From contig JAJFFV010000006.1 in NCBI GenBank assembly GCA_021776475.1, positions 434,001-498,000 of the forward strand: 64,000 bases of DNA, read 5' to 3'. Positions 9,382 through 18,099 of the stretch are shown piece by piece. The notes under the pieces were generated by a model that did no database searches, was not told the origin of the DNA, and saw nothing but the letters and a program-made list of their open reading frames with translations. Positions within the stretch are counted from its first letter, which is position 1. Each line of letters starts with the position of its first letter. The stretch comes from Parvularculaceae bacterium (GTDB taxonomy: Bacteria > Pseudomonadota > Alphaproteobacteria > Caulobacterales > Parvularculaceae). Made by a program: the position numbers and the translations under genes.

Positions 9382-10073
9382 GCGACCAAATCCTCGCGCT
9401 CATCGGCGATGATATGGCCATCCCTCAATCGCAATATCCGCCGGGTCAGATCGGCGACTTCCTGTTCATGTGTAACAACAATAATCGTCACGCCATGGTC
9501 GTTCAATTCAGAAAAAAGCTGCATGATGTCTTCCGATGTCTGACTATCGAGCGCGCCGGTTGGCTCATCGGCCAGAATGATTTTCGGGTTGTTTACCAGC
9601 GCCCGCGCAATCGCTACGCGCTGCTGCTGACCGCCTGAAAGCTGAGAGGGGTGGTGGTCCATGCGATCTTCAAGGCCAACCCGGCGAAGTGCCTCGATCG
9701 CGCGGATCTTCGCTTCATCCAGCGATCCGTCGCGATAGAGCAGAGGCAGTTTGACATTGTCGAGCGCCGTCGTTCGGCGCAGCAAGTTGAATTGCTGGAA
9801 CACGAAGCCGACAGTCCGGTTGCGCAGTGAGGCAAGGTCGTCAGGCGTCATCGTTGCGATATCTTCGCCGGCAATCCGCAGTGAGCCCGTCGTCGGCACG
9901 TCAAGCGCGCCAATCATGTTCATCAATGTCGATTTGCCGGAGCCCGAAGGGCCCATGATTGAGATAAATTCGCCTTCGTGAATATCAAAGCTGACCCCGT
10001 CAAGCGCGCGCACTTCCTGTCCGCCCATTGTATATATCTTGTAGAGTTCACGGCAGGTAACCACGGCTTCCAT
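9378..10073 (-). CDS. MacB/LolD-type ABC transporter ATPase
   Basis: ATP-binding subunit of 231 residues with Walker A GPSGSGKSTLMN near residue 41, the Q-loop in FVFQQFNLL, the ABC signature LSGGQQQRVAIARAL, Walker B with catalytic Glu in IILADEPTGALD, and the switch His in VVTHEQEVA. The TSGALD-type Walker B extension and the short length place it in the LolD/MacB group. It sits between the adaptor (3 bp downstream of its stop) and the permease (4 bp overlap), forming one transcription unit adaptor-ATPase-permease. In E. coli MacB the two domains are fused; here they are separate, as is common. Confidence 0.95.
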   Translation of the reverse strand: MEAVVTCRELYKIYTMGGQEVRALDGVSFDIHEGEFISIMGPSGSGKSTLMNMIGALDVPTTGSLRIAGEDIATMTPDDLASLRNRTVGFVFQQFNLLRRTTALDNVKLPLLYRDGSLDEAKIRAIEALRRVGLEDRMDHHPSQLSGGQQQRVAIARALVNNPKIILADEPTGALDSQTSEDIMQLFSELNDHGVTIIVVTHEQEVADLTRRILRLRDGHIIADEREDLVA

Positions 10074-10076
10074 CGG

Positions 10077-11501
10077 CTACCCCTTGGTCAACCGTTGAAT
10101 GACGGCGCTGCCTTCGCTCAATTCCTTCGCAATCACTTCCGTATAAGATGTATCGGAAATACCAAGTCGGACGCGCACGGCTTCCGGAGAACCGCGATCG
10201 TCCAGCACCCACAATGTGGCGGACCGTGGGCTGTCACCGGCGACAGGGGCCTCCTGATATTTTGTCCATTGCTCTTCGGTCAGAATGCTTTTCAACGCCT
10301 TGTTGATGGCTTCTCGCGGGTTTCCATCACCACCAGGCCCGCCGCCTTGCTGTTCAGCGCCGGAGAAAACCGCCCGCATTTTCTCCCGCAGCTCCTTTTG
10401 CTGTGCGTCGCTTAGCTCAAGTTGCTCTGCCAGCGCTGCGATTCGTCCGCCGCCGCCTTGCCCGGGCCGACCGCTCGGCGCGTCTGCGCCGTCCGGTTTG
10501 AACCGTAAGACACTATTTGCCACGCGCAATACCGCTTGGCGCTCCCCGGTTACAATTTCAACGCTCGCTGTCATACCAGGATAGAGAATTTTGCCTGGAT
10601 TATCGGCATTTATAATAACCGTGTACGAAATAATGTTGGACTCTTCTTTCGGCGCCAACCGCACTTGCCGCACGGCGCCACTGAAATTTCGATCAGGATA
10701 GGCATCGACAGAGAAGGTCACCTCGTTGCCCTCCCGGATCGCGCCGATATCAGCTTCGTTGACATCCGCTTCGATCTGGATTTTAGACAGATCCTGGGCG
10801 ATCTCAAAAAGTACCGGCGCTTGCAAGCTCGCGGCAACGGTCTGTCCCACATCAACATTACGCAAAATGACAACGCCGTTAATTGGTGCACGAATGTTTG
10901 TGCGCTGCAGATCAACCTGTGCCTGTCGCAGCGAGGCCTCACGTTGTGAGACGACCGCGAGCGCATTTTCAACCTGCGCTTCACCCGCGAGATAGTCGGC
11001 AACGGAAGCATCAAATTGCGCTTGTGCCGCATCAACCTCGATCTCTGAAATCGCATCAAATTCGAGAAGTGGTGCGAACCGGGCAAGGTCGCTTCGCCGC
11101 TGGGTTAAGTTCGCTTGTGCCCGTTTGAGGTTCGCCCGTGCCACCGATAGGCCGGCCTTGGCGATATTCAATTGCGCCGTCGCCTCTTCTTTGCGTGAAC
11201 GAAAGGTGTCAGGGTCGATCCGAGCCAGCAATTCGCCTTCCTCGACCTCGCTGTTGAAGTCGGCCAGAATTTCAATCAGCTGACCGGATAGCTGCGAGCC
11301 GACCTCGACACTGACTAACGGCTGCACTCTACCGGAAGTCGAAACAGACCGCTTGATATCACCAATATCGAGCATGAGCGTGACGTAGCCACGTTCATCC
11401 GGCGTGTCTTGCCGCGAAAATCCGCCGGAAAAGACGATCACAGCGACAACCGCTACAACCATCGCCGCCCAGAAATATCGTGATTTTAACAAATTACCCA
11501 T
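10077..11501 (-). CDS. MacA-like periplasmic adaptor with LTEEQ-containing insertion
   Basis: Membrane-fusion protein for the ABC permease below. It has an N-terminal anchor at residues 8-25, a lipoyl half-motif near GSQLSGQLIEILADF, a long alpha hairpin at roughly 105-185, the second lipoyl half near RAPINGVVILRNVDVGQ, a beta-barrel, and a membrane-proximal domain. Between LRFKPD and the final WVLDDRG strand, residues 336-427 form an insertion: two Gly/Pro-rich linkers around a helical part containing LSDAQQKELREKM and ILTEEQWTKYQ, like the LTxxQ repeats of CpxP/Spy. E. coli MacA lacks such a block. It is the first gene of the three-gene operon; no outer-membrane TolC gene is nearby. Confidence 0.9.
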   Translation of the reverse strand: MGNLLKSRYFWAAMVVAVVAVIVFSGGFSRQDTPDERGYVTLMLDIGDIKRSVSTSGRVQPLVSVEVGSQLSGQLIEILADFNSEVEEGELLARIDPDTFRSRKEEATAQLNIAKAGLSVARANLKRAQANLTQRRSDLARFAPLLEFDAISEIEVDAAQAQFDASVADYLAGEAQVENALAVVSQREASLRQAQVDLQRTNIRAPINGVVILRNVDVGQTVAASLQAPVLFEIAQDLSKIQIEADVNEADIGAIREGNEVTFSVDAYPDRNFSGAVRQVRLAPKEESNIISYTVIINADNPGKILYPGMTASVEIVTGERQAVLRVANSVLRFKPDGADAPSGRPGQGGGGRIAALAEQLELSDAQQKELREKMRAVFSGAEQQGGGPGGDGNPREAINKALKSILTEEQWTKYQEAPVAGDSPRSATLWVLDDRGSPEAVRVRLGISDTSYTEVIAKELSEGSAVIQRLTKG

Positions 11502-11803
11502 TAACCCAACCGATTCAAACCCGTCGTTACCATAGAGAACTACGCACTGCGTATAAATATTTGTTTGTCAGCAAGGTTAATTCGGTGTCACTTGACCGCC
11601 GGTGCGCGATTGGTTCAACCGGCAGCCTCAAATAAAGAGAATAAAGCCATGTCCGCAGACGAAGCTGCAGTTCCCTTTCAGAATGATCTCCTTGCCTTGC
11701 CTGTCAGCGAATGCACCTCCTAGCCGCCCGAGGACGGTGACAAATGTCGGTTGGCGCGTCGAGGAAATCATGCACAAAAAAATTGAACATAAAAAATGAG
11801 ACC

Positions 11804-12646
11804 ATGCCCAATCAACCACTCTTTTCAAGAATTGAAATTGACCCAGGCCGGCATCTGCATTGTCTGTATGAGGGGCGGAACGAGGCGCCGTTCGTCCTGT
11901 TCGATGCCGGTGCCTTCGGAATTTATGCTGATGGCTGGTGGGTTAAAGAGGCATTGAAAAAAAAATTCGGGGTCTGCCTTTACGACAGGGCTGGGATGGG
12001 AGCGAGTGATCCGGTGCCTGAAGGGATCACACCGTCGCCGGACTTTCATGTGGAGGACATTCGAAAGCTGGTTCGGGCGCTGGGCGTCACAACAAAAATA
12101 ATTCTGATCGGACATTCCATGTCGGGTCTCAGGCTCCATACATTTGTCAATCTGTATCGAGAAGAAATACGTGGCGTCATCTTCGTCGATGCGTTGTCGC
12201 CACGTCAACTCACAAATACCCACGGCAAATTTCTTGGCCAGCAATTTGCTTGGATTCTAAAGGCGGGGGTGCTGGGCGCGAAACTGGGCCTCGCGGAGAC
12301 TGTATCCAAAATTGCGCCCAACAATTTCGCCCTCGATGGAGCAATTCGGGCAGATAAAGTCTGGTCATATGCATCGGAAAGCCACCACGCCGCCTCGCGC
12401 GATGAAGTGCTGGCCGTCGACTATGAAGCGGACTATCTGCACGGGGATGGGATAACGAAGCTGCCGCTGGCGATTTTCACATCGACCCTTGTCAACGGAA
12501 TGAATGAGTCTGACGCAGACATTGCGCAAAAGAATACCGGTTACGGCTGGTTCGGCGCGTTTCCGAAGGAAAACCATGTCAGCATTCTACTCGGTGAGCA
12601 TGCTGATCTAATTGCCGACCGGGTGGTGGAAATCGCAGCCCTTTAA
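11804..12646 (+). CDS. Alpha/beta hydrolase
   Basis: Soluble alpha/beta-fold hydrolase of about 280 residues with FDAGAFG in the oxyanion position, LYDRAGMGASD after strand 4, nucleophile elbow GHSMSG, and a C-terminal ENHVSI that should supply the catalytic His. The frame is open from 11744, but the added N-terminus is Lys-rich and atypical, and ATG 11804 gives MPNQPLFSRIEID. No strong ribosome-binding site is seen at either. There is no signal peptide. It is convergent with the DUF3108 gene, whose stop lies 5 bp downstream. Family members include haloalkane dehalogenase-like and epoxide hydrolase-like enzymes; the substrate is not predictable. Confidence 0.82.
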   Translation: MPNQPLFSRIEIDPGRHLHCLYEGRNEAPFVLFDAGAFGIYADGWWVKEALKKKFGVCLYDRAGMGASDPVPEGITPSPDFHVEDIRKLVRALGVTTKIILIGHSMSGLRLHTFVNLYREEIRGVIFVDALSPRQLTNTHGKFLGQQFAWILKAGVLGAKLGLAETVSKIAPNNFALDGAIRADKVWSYASESHHAASRDEVLAVDYEADYLHGDGITKLPLAIFTSTLVNGMNESDADIAQKNTGYGWFGAFPKENHVSILLGEHADLIADRVVEIAAL

Positions 12647-12650
12647 GCGT

Positions 12651-13634
12651 TTACTGGCGGCCCATATTAATAACCGTGCCGTCGCTAAGCGTGATGATTG
12701 GGAGCTTGGCTTCGAGGGAAGCGCTCAGCATACCGGCTTTGCCGGTGAGATAGACGGGCAGGTACGTGAAATTGGCGGAGCTCGCGGCTTCCGGCACCGG
12801 TGCCAAGTAGACATAGCCTTCGCCTGCAGATTGTTCGTCCAGCTCTTTCTTTTTGTAGCCCGCAACCTTGACCATGTAGACCCGGCATTTGTAGGCGAAG
12901 CCCTCATAGCGGTTCCTGCCGCGGTTCTTAAGGGTCGCGGTGCCCGCTGGTTCCATCCGCATCGTGAACCGCCGGCGCCCGTCATAGGCCTCCACCGTTC
13001 GCTCACAGGGATTTACATCTTCTTCCAGTTCGACGAAGCCAAGCAGCGCGAGTGCCGCGAGTGGATCTACCGTATCAAGACCAATTTCCGGCATCACCGG
13101 ATAAGCGAGCCAGCCGCCTGGATCAGCATCCCAATAACGAAAGCGCTCGCCAGGTGCCGTGCGGGTCAACTCAACCTGTTTTGATTTGCCCGGTTCGCGC
13201 TCGTTGCGGAAATAGTAGAGCGATGTCATGTCGCGACCATTGAGCAATCCGTATGAGAGCACGTCTTGTTCCGACTGGTCGAGCCAGCGGACCACACCCT
13301 CGGGCTGGACCTTATAGGTCATCTCATATGTCTCATCTGTCAACGCCGCGGTGACATATACAATACCAAGCTTGAGACCGAGTGCTTTGCCTTTGTAGGC
13401 AACGGTCAGTTTGGTCGCCCCGTCGATATTGACCTGGGGCGGCGAGGGGTCCCGTGTGTCATGTTGATCGACCGAAAAAGCGGCGCGCCATTCTTCAGAG
13501 CCGGGCTCCAGCGCGCCCTTCTCAATAACCATGCCCGGTGTGAACGTCGGCTGTGCTATCGCGGAGACCGCAATGGTCAAAACTGATACACCTGCGAGCG
13601 CTTTAATAGACAGGTGAAGACGATTTCTGGTCAT
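12651..13634 (-). CDS. Exported DUF3108-type protein
   Basis: Product of 327 residues with a signal peptide (ending near VSAIAQ), followed by a beta-rich region. The middle carries YKVQPEGVVRWLDQSEQDV and DPLAALALLGF followed by an acidic Cys-containing segment and VEAYDGRRRF, the layout of the DUF3108 family of periplasmic proteins. Members are widespread in Proteobacteria, and their function is unknown. A GTG at 13646 is in frame, but ATG 13634 is the simpler start; neither has an obvious ribosome-binding site. It lies between an alpha/beta hydrolase and the divergent rpmB promoter region. Confidence 0.72.
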   Translation of the reverse strand: MTRNRLHLSIKALAGVSVLTIAVSAIAQPTFTPGMVIEKGALEPGSEEWRAAFSVDQHDTRDPSPPQVNIDGATKLTVAYKGKALGLKLGIVYVTAALTDETYEMTYKVQPEGVVRWLDQSEQDVLSYGLLNGRDMTSLYYFRNEREPGKSKQVELTRTAPGERFRYWDADPGGWLAYPVMPEIGLDTVDPLAALALLGFVELEEDVNPCERTVEAYDGRRRFTMRMEPAGTATLKNRGRNRYEGFAYKCRVYMVKVAGYKKKELDEQSAGEGYVYLAPVPEAASSANFTYLPVYLTGKAGMLSASLEAKLPIITLSDGTVINMGRQ

Positions 13635-13823
13635 GAAGAAGAACACTCTACATTGCCTGACAAAAGAGTTATTTGGGTCATACTTTTATTTCAACTTATC
13701 TTTTCGACAGGGAGGGGCGCAAAATCAGGCGGAAATGCGGATGGTGATCACAATTCCGGTGGGTGCTGCTTGCGCTCTATTGACCGGTGAAATTGGCCCG
13801 ACAATCAGCAGTTGCGACACGGC

Positions 13824-13852
13824 TTGACGCAAGGCGGTGCCTCGCTTATGAC
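13824..13852 (+). promoter_or_regulatory. Sigma-70-type promoter for rpmB
   Basis: TTGACG at 13824-13829 and TATGAC at 13847-13852 are separated by exactly 17 bp, close to the housekeeping consensus, about 65 bp upstream of the L28 start codon. Position and spacing make this the likely rpmB promoter; transcription would begin near 13859. Confidence 0.65.
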
Positions 13853-13917
13853 ACGCCGCTCAATTGCAGATCATGTGTACCAGAGTACGCTTTAATAACC
13901 GATAAAGGACGAGAACG

Positions 13918-14196
13918 ATGTCTCGCGTTTGTGAATTTACCGGCAAAGGGCCGATGAGTGGCAATAATGTGTCACACGCACACAACAAGACTAAGCGGGT
14001 TTTCCGGCCAAATCTTTGTAAGGTGACGCTGTTAAGCGACAAACTTGATCGGTCGTTCAAATTCCGGATTTCGGCACACGCCTTGCGTTCCGTTGACCAT
14101 GTAGGCGGTCTCGATGCCTTTTTGGTTAAGGCAAACGATGGCCAGCTGTCGCCGACGGCATTGAAGGTGAAACGCGAGATCGCTAACGCATCCTAA
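13918..14196 (+). CDS. rpmB: 50S ribosomal protein bL28
   Basis: Ribosomal protein of the large subunit, 92 residues, the usual alphaproteobacterial length. [20 protein letters not shown] is the typical N-terminus, followed by [14 protein letters not shown] and the [14 protein letters not shown] segment found in alphaproteobacterial L28. AAAGGACGAG precedes the ATG at good spacing and a near-consensus promoter lies upstream. The adjoining genes (membrane protein, phytase-like esterase, cobT) form a neighbourhood seen in other Alphaproteobacteria. Confidence 0.97.
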   Translation: MSRVCEFTGKGPMSGNNVSHAHNKTKRVFRPNLCKVTLLSDKLDRSFKFRISAHALRSVDHVGGLDAFLVKANDGQLSPTALKVKREIANAS

Positions 14197-14207
14197 AGGC
14201 GTAAACC

Positions 14208-14969
14208 TTGGCACATCAGCCGCGGCATAACTCGGAGACTCGCGGCCCGATGGAAATAAACGCAGGAAGCCCAGTCATAAACGAAGGGTTGCGCGTTCGG
14301 GATGAAACAGTCATCGCGAAATTGCGCCGCCGTACCGTATGGCTTTTATACCGCCTGTGGCTGGTGGCGCGCCTCTCGCTCATTCTCGTGCCCTTAACCC
14401 TCGTGTCTTTATTGCTGCTGGATGTGCCGTTTCGGGTGTTTGATGTCTTCGTCGGCAACTCTTCGGCACTCGCAATCAGCAACTGGCTGAGCCGCGGTGA
14501 CATATTCCTTTGTTCGACGTTCTTTTTCCTGATGCTGGTGACACGGTCCCATGGCTCGGTTTTCGCCGGACGCTTGGTTGGTCTTTCCTGGCTTCTGTGC
14601 GCTGTTTTCGTCGGTGTCATGCTGATCTACCTGGCGCCGCAGTTGGCTCCGGATGATATGCCCAACAGGCGCTTTCTGACCGGTTTCTTGGTGAGCTGGT
14701 ATTTGGGCCAGCTGATGGCGGTCTATGTTTATGACTACACCCGCGGCGGTAATTGGTGGCGGGCACCGCTTTATGGCGGCGTGTTCGGTTTTGCTGTTCA
14801 AAGCGGGATCTATTTCCCGGTTGTGTATGCCGAAACCGGGGCACCTTGGATCACTTGGATGATATTAGATTTCGCAATGAAATCAGTGTTCTGTGTGCTG
14901 TTCCTCCCTATATACTACAGCATGCGGCGCGTGTTTCGACCGTATCTCGGCAGTGGCACACATTCGTGA
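14208..14969 (+). CDS. VUT-like integral membrane protein (queuosine-precursor transporter fold, tentative)
   Basis: Protein of up to 253 residues with about six membrane helices. The C-terminal half, YLGQLMAVYVYDYTR then NWWRAPLYGGVFG and WMILDFAMKSVFCVLFLP, follows the pattern of YhhQ/VUT proteins (G-Q-x-x-D-V-x-V-F, W-W-x-A-P, and a late D-Y-x-x-K), which carry queuosine precursors. The first half is divergent, so substrate assignment is unsafe. TTG 14208 is 11 bp after the rpmB stop with AAAGG upstream; the alternative ATG 14250 (MEINAGSPVIN) has a poorer site. It probably shares the rpmB transcript. Confidence 0.7.
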   Translation: MAHQPRHNSETRGPMEINAGSPVINEGLRVRDETVIAKLRRRTVWLLYRLWLVARLSLILVPLTLVSLLLLDVPFRVFDVFVGNSSALAISNWLSRGDIFLCSTFFFLMLVTRSHGSVFAGRLVGLSWLLCAVFVGVMLIYLAPQLAPDDMPNRRFLTGFLVSWYLGQLMAVYVYDYTRGGNWWRAPLYGGVFGFAVQSGIYFPVVYAETGAPWITWMILDFAMKSVFCVLFLPIYYSMRRVFRPYLGSGTHS

Positions 14970-14979
14970 TTACATAGGG

Positions 14980-16107
14980 CTATTCCAGTACTTCCCAGCT
15001 CATCAGGATCGTTCGCTGTGTGATACTGAAATTGTCGTCGGACAGGAGATACAACATCAGCCGGCCGTCATCCGTCCGTCTTAGATCCATACCTTCAAAA
15101 TTGTCGATGCCGTGTATCATGGAAAGTCGGGCAACTTCTTCACCGGAAAGTATTGCGCCTGACTGAACATCTTTTAGGGATAGACGTGTAACTCTTACCC
15201 GAACACCTTTTGTCCGAGAATACGCCCGTTCCAGTACGTAAACGTCATCGCTCTGCTTATCCCGCGCCAGGTCGGTTACCGAAAATTCATCCGCTGGCTG
15301 ATAGGCAAGTGGCCGCCAGTCATCGCCGCCCTCAAACCATATCGCTGGAGGTGAGACCCAGCCGGGTCGCTCGTTGCCCGCGATCAGACTCCCGGCTTCA
15401 TTGGTCGGCGTCCCCGCCTTTACAGTCCCTTCAGCAATCGTCAGCACCCGGCCATCGCCCAACAGGACTAGGCTCTCAAGCGAACTATTATCTTGCAGCC
15501 CTTCAGCCAAGCGGTTGTGAAAAATCCTTTGGCGAAAGGCAAATCGACCATTGTTGTCGCGTTCGTAGTGATCAATCCGGTGATAGCGCTCGAACCCGAC
15601 AATCGCGCCACCATCCGGCGTCAGTTCAAGCGATTCTGCATCACCAGCTGTGCCGGTCAGTGCTTCTCCGTTGTGGCGCATCATCGTCGCCATTCGCACC
15701 GTTTGCAGGTTCGCGATGGCGCGTTGGTCATCATAGGCCACGGTCGCCGTCAGCCATTGGCCACGGTCCGAAATTGCGTACAGTATCTGGCCGTCGTCGG
15801 ACAGCCGAAGACCCGAGAATCCGCCGAACCTTTTGTCGGGCGACGTTATCACTAGACCACCACGAAACTGAAGTTTGCCAACTACGAGTGGCGCCGTTTC
15901 GATTGTCCCCTTTGGCGCGTTGCCGGATGTGCCGACAGGTTTTGCGACAATCTTCACATCTCGCCATTCACCTACTGCAAGCTCGGCCGCTTTGGTTAGG
16001 GACGGAGCATCTGCGAAATGGCCAAGCCACGCAGATGCCCAGGCAGGTACGGCGAACAGACTAATGCTCACGGCGGAAGCAACAGATATGAAGCATTTTC
16101 TGGGCAT
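14980..16107 (-). CDS. Exported esterase-like activity of phytase family protein
   Basis: Product of 375 residues with a signal peptide (cleavage near VPAWASA) and a beta-propeller-like body of the phytase-like (PF13449) family. Landmarks are RFGGFSGLRLSDDGQILYAI, AGDAESLELTPDGGAIVGFE, SSLESLVLLGDGRVLTIAE and IDNFEGMDLRRTDDGRLMLY, acidic loops that probably bind Ca2+. Family members are annotated as having esterase-like activity; the natural substrate is unknown. ATG 16107 is chosen over GTG 16113 because AGG of the overlapping cobT stop region sits seven bases upstream. It directly follows cobT, and the two are probably co-transcribed. Confidence 0.85.
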   Translation of the reverse strand: MPRKCFISVASAVSISLFAVPAWASAWLGHFADAPSLTKAAELAVGEWRDVKIVAKPVGTSGNAPKGTIETAPLVVGKLQFRGGLVITSPDKRFGGFSGLRLSDDGQILYAISDRGQWLTATVAYDDQRAIANLQTVRMATMMRHNGEALTGTAGDAESLELTPDGGAIVGFERYHRIDHYERDNNGRFAFRQRIFHNRLAEGLQDNSSLESLVLLGDGRVLTIAEGTVKAGTPTNEAGSLIAGNERPGWVSPPAIWFEGGDDWRPLAYQPADEFSVTDLARDKQSDDVYVLERAYSRTKGVRVRVTRLSLKDVQSGAILSGEEVARLSMIHGIDNFEGMDLRRTDDGRLMLYLLSDDNFSITQRTILMSWEVLE

Positions 16108-16115
16108 GAGCACGC

Positions 16116-17972
16116 CTAAGCTGATCGCCGAAGCGGCGCTGACTTGCTGCTGGCGTCCTCGTCAAATAACTCCGCAAGCTTGTCGGTCATCGCACCGCCC
16201 AACTGTTCAGCATCGGCGATCGTCAGTGCACGCGAATAGAACCGCGTGACATCATGGCCGATACCAATCGCGAGTAATTCCACAGGTGAGCGTCGTTCAA
16301 TCCAGCCGATCACTTCGCGCAAATGTTTCTCAAGATAAGCACCGCCATTGGTCGACGAGGTTGTGTCGTCAACTGGTGCTCCGTCGGAGATTACCATCAT
16401 GATGCGCCGTGATTCAGACCGACCAAGTAACCGCTCATGTGCCCAAAGCAATGCCTCACCATCAATATTCTCTTTCAGGAGGCCTTCTTTTAGCATCAGG
16501 CCGAGATTGGTTCGTACCCGTCGCCACGGTGCGTCGGCCGATTTGTAGATGATATGGCGCAGATCATTCAGTCGGCCGGGCTTTTCGGGTCTGCCGTTCT
16601 GCGTCCATTTTTCGCGGGATTGCCCGCCTTTCCAGGCGCGCGTGGTGAACCCGAGGATTTCCACCTTCACCCCGCATCGCTCAAGCGTCCGCGCCAGAAT
16701 ATCAGCACAAATTGCGGCGATCGATATTGGCCGGCCGCGCATCGACCCTGAATTGTCAATCAGGAGCGTTACCGTGGTATCGCGGAATTCCTGATCGAGT
16801 TCCTGTTTGTACGAGAGCGGCTGTGTCGGGTCGACGACGACACGAGCAAGTCTTGCCGCATCGAGCACACCTTCATCCAGGTCGAATTGCCAAGCGCGGT
16901 TCTGTTGCGCCATCAACTTGCGCTGTAGCCGGTTGGCAAGACGGGATACAACCGTGTGTAGGCTTTCAAGCTGCTGATCGAGCAGGCGGCGCAGCCTCGC
17001 CAGCTCTTCTGGATCGCAGAGCTCGTCGGCCTGTGCTATCTCGTCGAAGTCGCGGGTGAAAATCTTGTAGGTGCCGCCCAGGTCCCGATCCCAGTTTGGC
17101 CGGACGACCACGCCCTGCATTTCATCGCCCGCATCCGGATCGATTTGTGAGTCGCTGTCATCGAATTCGCTAAGATCGCTATCCCCGTCAGGCGAGTCGC
17201 CCATGTCTGGCGTAGGATCGTCGTGCATGTCTTCACCGGTCTCGCCGTCGTCCTGTGTATCATCGTCGTTGTTCTCGTTCTCGTCTTCTTCCGGATCTTC
17301 GTCATGAGAATCATCATTGGTTTCCTCATCGCCAGCTTCATCCGCAAGACCAAGATCATCGAGGATATTTCGCGCAAGCTTGGCGAACAGGGTCTGATCT
17401 TTGTAGGCACCCGCTTCTGTCAATGCCTCAAGGGACGTACCAGCCTTCTTCTTAACCTCGTCCCGCCATTGATCGATCAGTTTTCTGGCTGAAGGGGGTA
17501 TTGCGCGCCCGGTGAGCTGCTCGCGCGCCAGCATTGCCATAACCTCCGCCAGCGGAATATCGGTCCGGTTTTCGATCCGGGCATACCCCTTGTCGAGACA
17601 GGTTCTTTCAAGCTGTGCGTCGATATTGTCGCCGACACCTTTAAGGGCGTTCGTACCAACAGCCTCGATGCGCGCATCTTCCAGAGCCCTGAAAATAGCG
17701 CGACCATCCCCGTTGACCGGTTGCAGCTTCGCGTGCGTTAACTCGTCATGGTAAGCGAGTCTGAGGGCCGCGATGTCAGCCTGGCCACGCGCGATGGCGG
17801 CTGTCTCAGGGGACAATTTTCGCGGTGGCTGGGGGATGCGTGCTTTCTTCCCGGTGACGACCGTCCGATCGCCGCCGAAGCCGATCTCAGCGTCCTTGTC
17901 GGCGGAAAGGGCCCGCGCGGTCTGCATCAATGCTCGCTTAAAGGCTTCTTTTGGTGTCTCGGCGTTACTCAT
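16116..17972 (-). CDS. cobT: Aerobic cobaltochelatase subunit CobT
   Basis: Subunit of the ATP-dependent cobalt chelatase that inserts Co2+ into hydrogenobyrinic acid a,c-diamide in aerobic cobalamin synthesis. The 618-residue protein has the family layout: an N-terminal helical domain ([31 protein letters not shown]), a very acidic low-complexity linker around residues 210-285, and a C-terminal von Willebrand A domain with an intact MIDAS motif in [13 protein letters not shown] and a later ISDGAPVDD. The partners CobS and CobN are not in the window; the adjacent divergent gene is a patatin instead of cobS. The phytase-like esterase follows at once. Confidence 0.95.
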   Translation of the reverse strand: MSNAETPKEAFKRALMQTARALSADKDAEIGFGGDRTVVTGKKARIPQPPRKLSPETAAIARGQADIAALRLAYHDELTHAKLQPVNGDGRAIFRALEDARIEAVGTNALKGVGDNIDAQLERTCLDKGYARIENRTDIPLAEVMAMLAREQLTGRAIPPSARKLIDQWRDEVKKKAGTSLEALTEAGAYKDQTLFAKLARNILDDLGLADEAGDEETNDDSHDEDPEEDENENNDDDTQDDGETGEDMHDDPTPDMGDSPDGDSDLSEFDDSDSQIDPDAGDEMQGVVVRPNWDRDLGGTYKIFTRDFDEIAQADELCDPEELARLRRLLDQQLESLHTVVSRLANRLQRKLMAQQNRAWQFDLDEGVLDAARLARVVVDPTQPLSYKQELDQEFRDTTVTLLIDNSGSMRGRPISIAAICADILARTLERCGVKVEILGFTTRAWKGGQSREKWTQNGRPEKPGRLNDLRHIIYKSADAPWRRVRTNLGLMLKEGLLKENIDGEALLWAHERLLGRSESRRIMMVISDGAPVDDTTSSTNGGAYLEKHLREVIGWIERRSPVELLAIGIGHDVTRFYSRALTIADAEQLGGAMTDKLAELFDEDASSKSAPLRRSA

Positions 17973-18099
17973 GATGACTATTTAAGACCTGTTGGGACAA
18001 AGTGATAGGGGATTGTACCGTCACGTTGCGATCCTTACCAACCGATCTTATGTATCTGTATCTTATCAGCGGTGTTGAATTTAACTTGGAGAGTTTGAA

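Noticed and set aside
11649-11723. 24-codon open frame starting MSADEAAVPFQNDLL before the alpha/beta hydrolase gene
   Set aside because: Too short, no convincing ribosome-binding site and no known small protein; the downstream hydrolase is in another frame.
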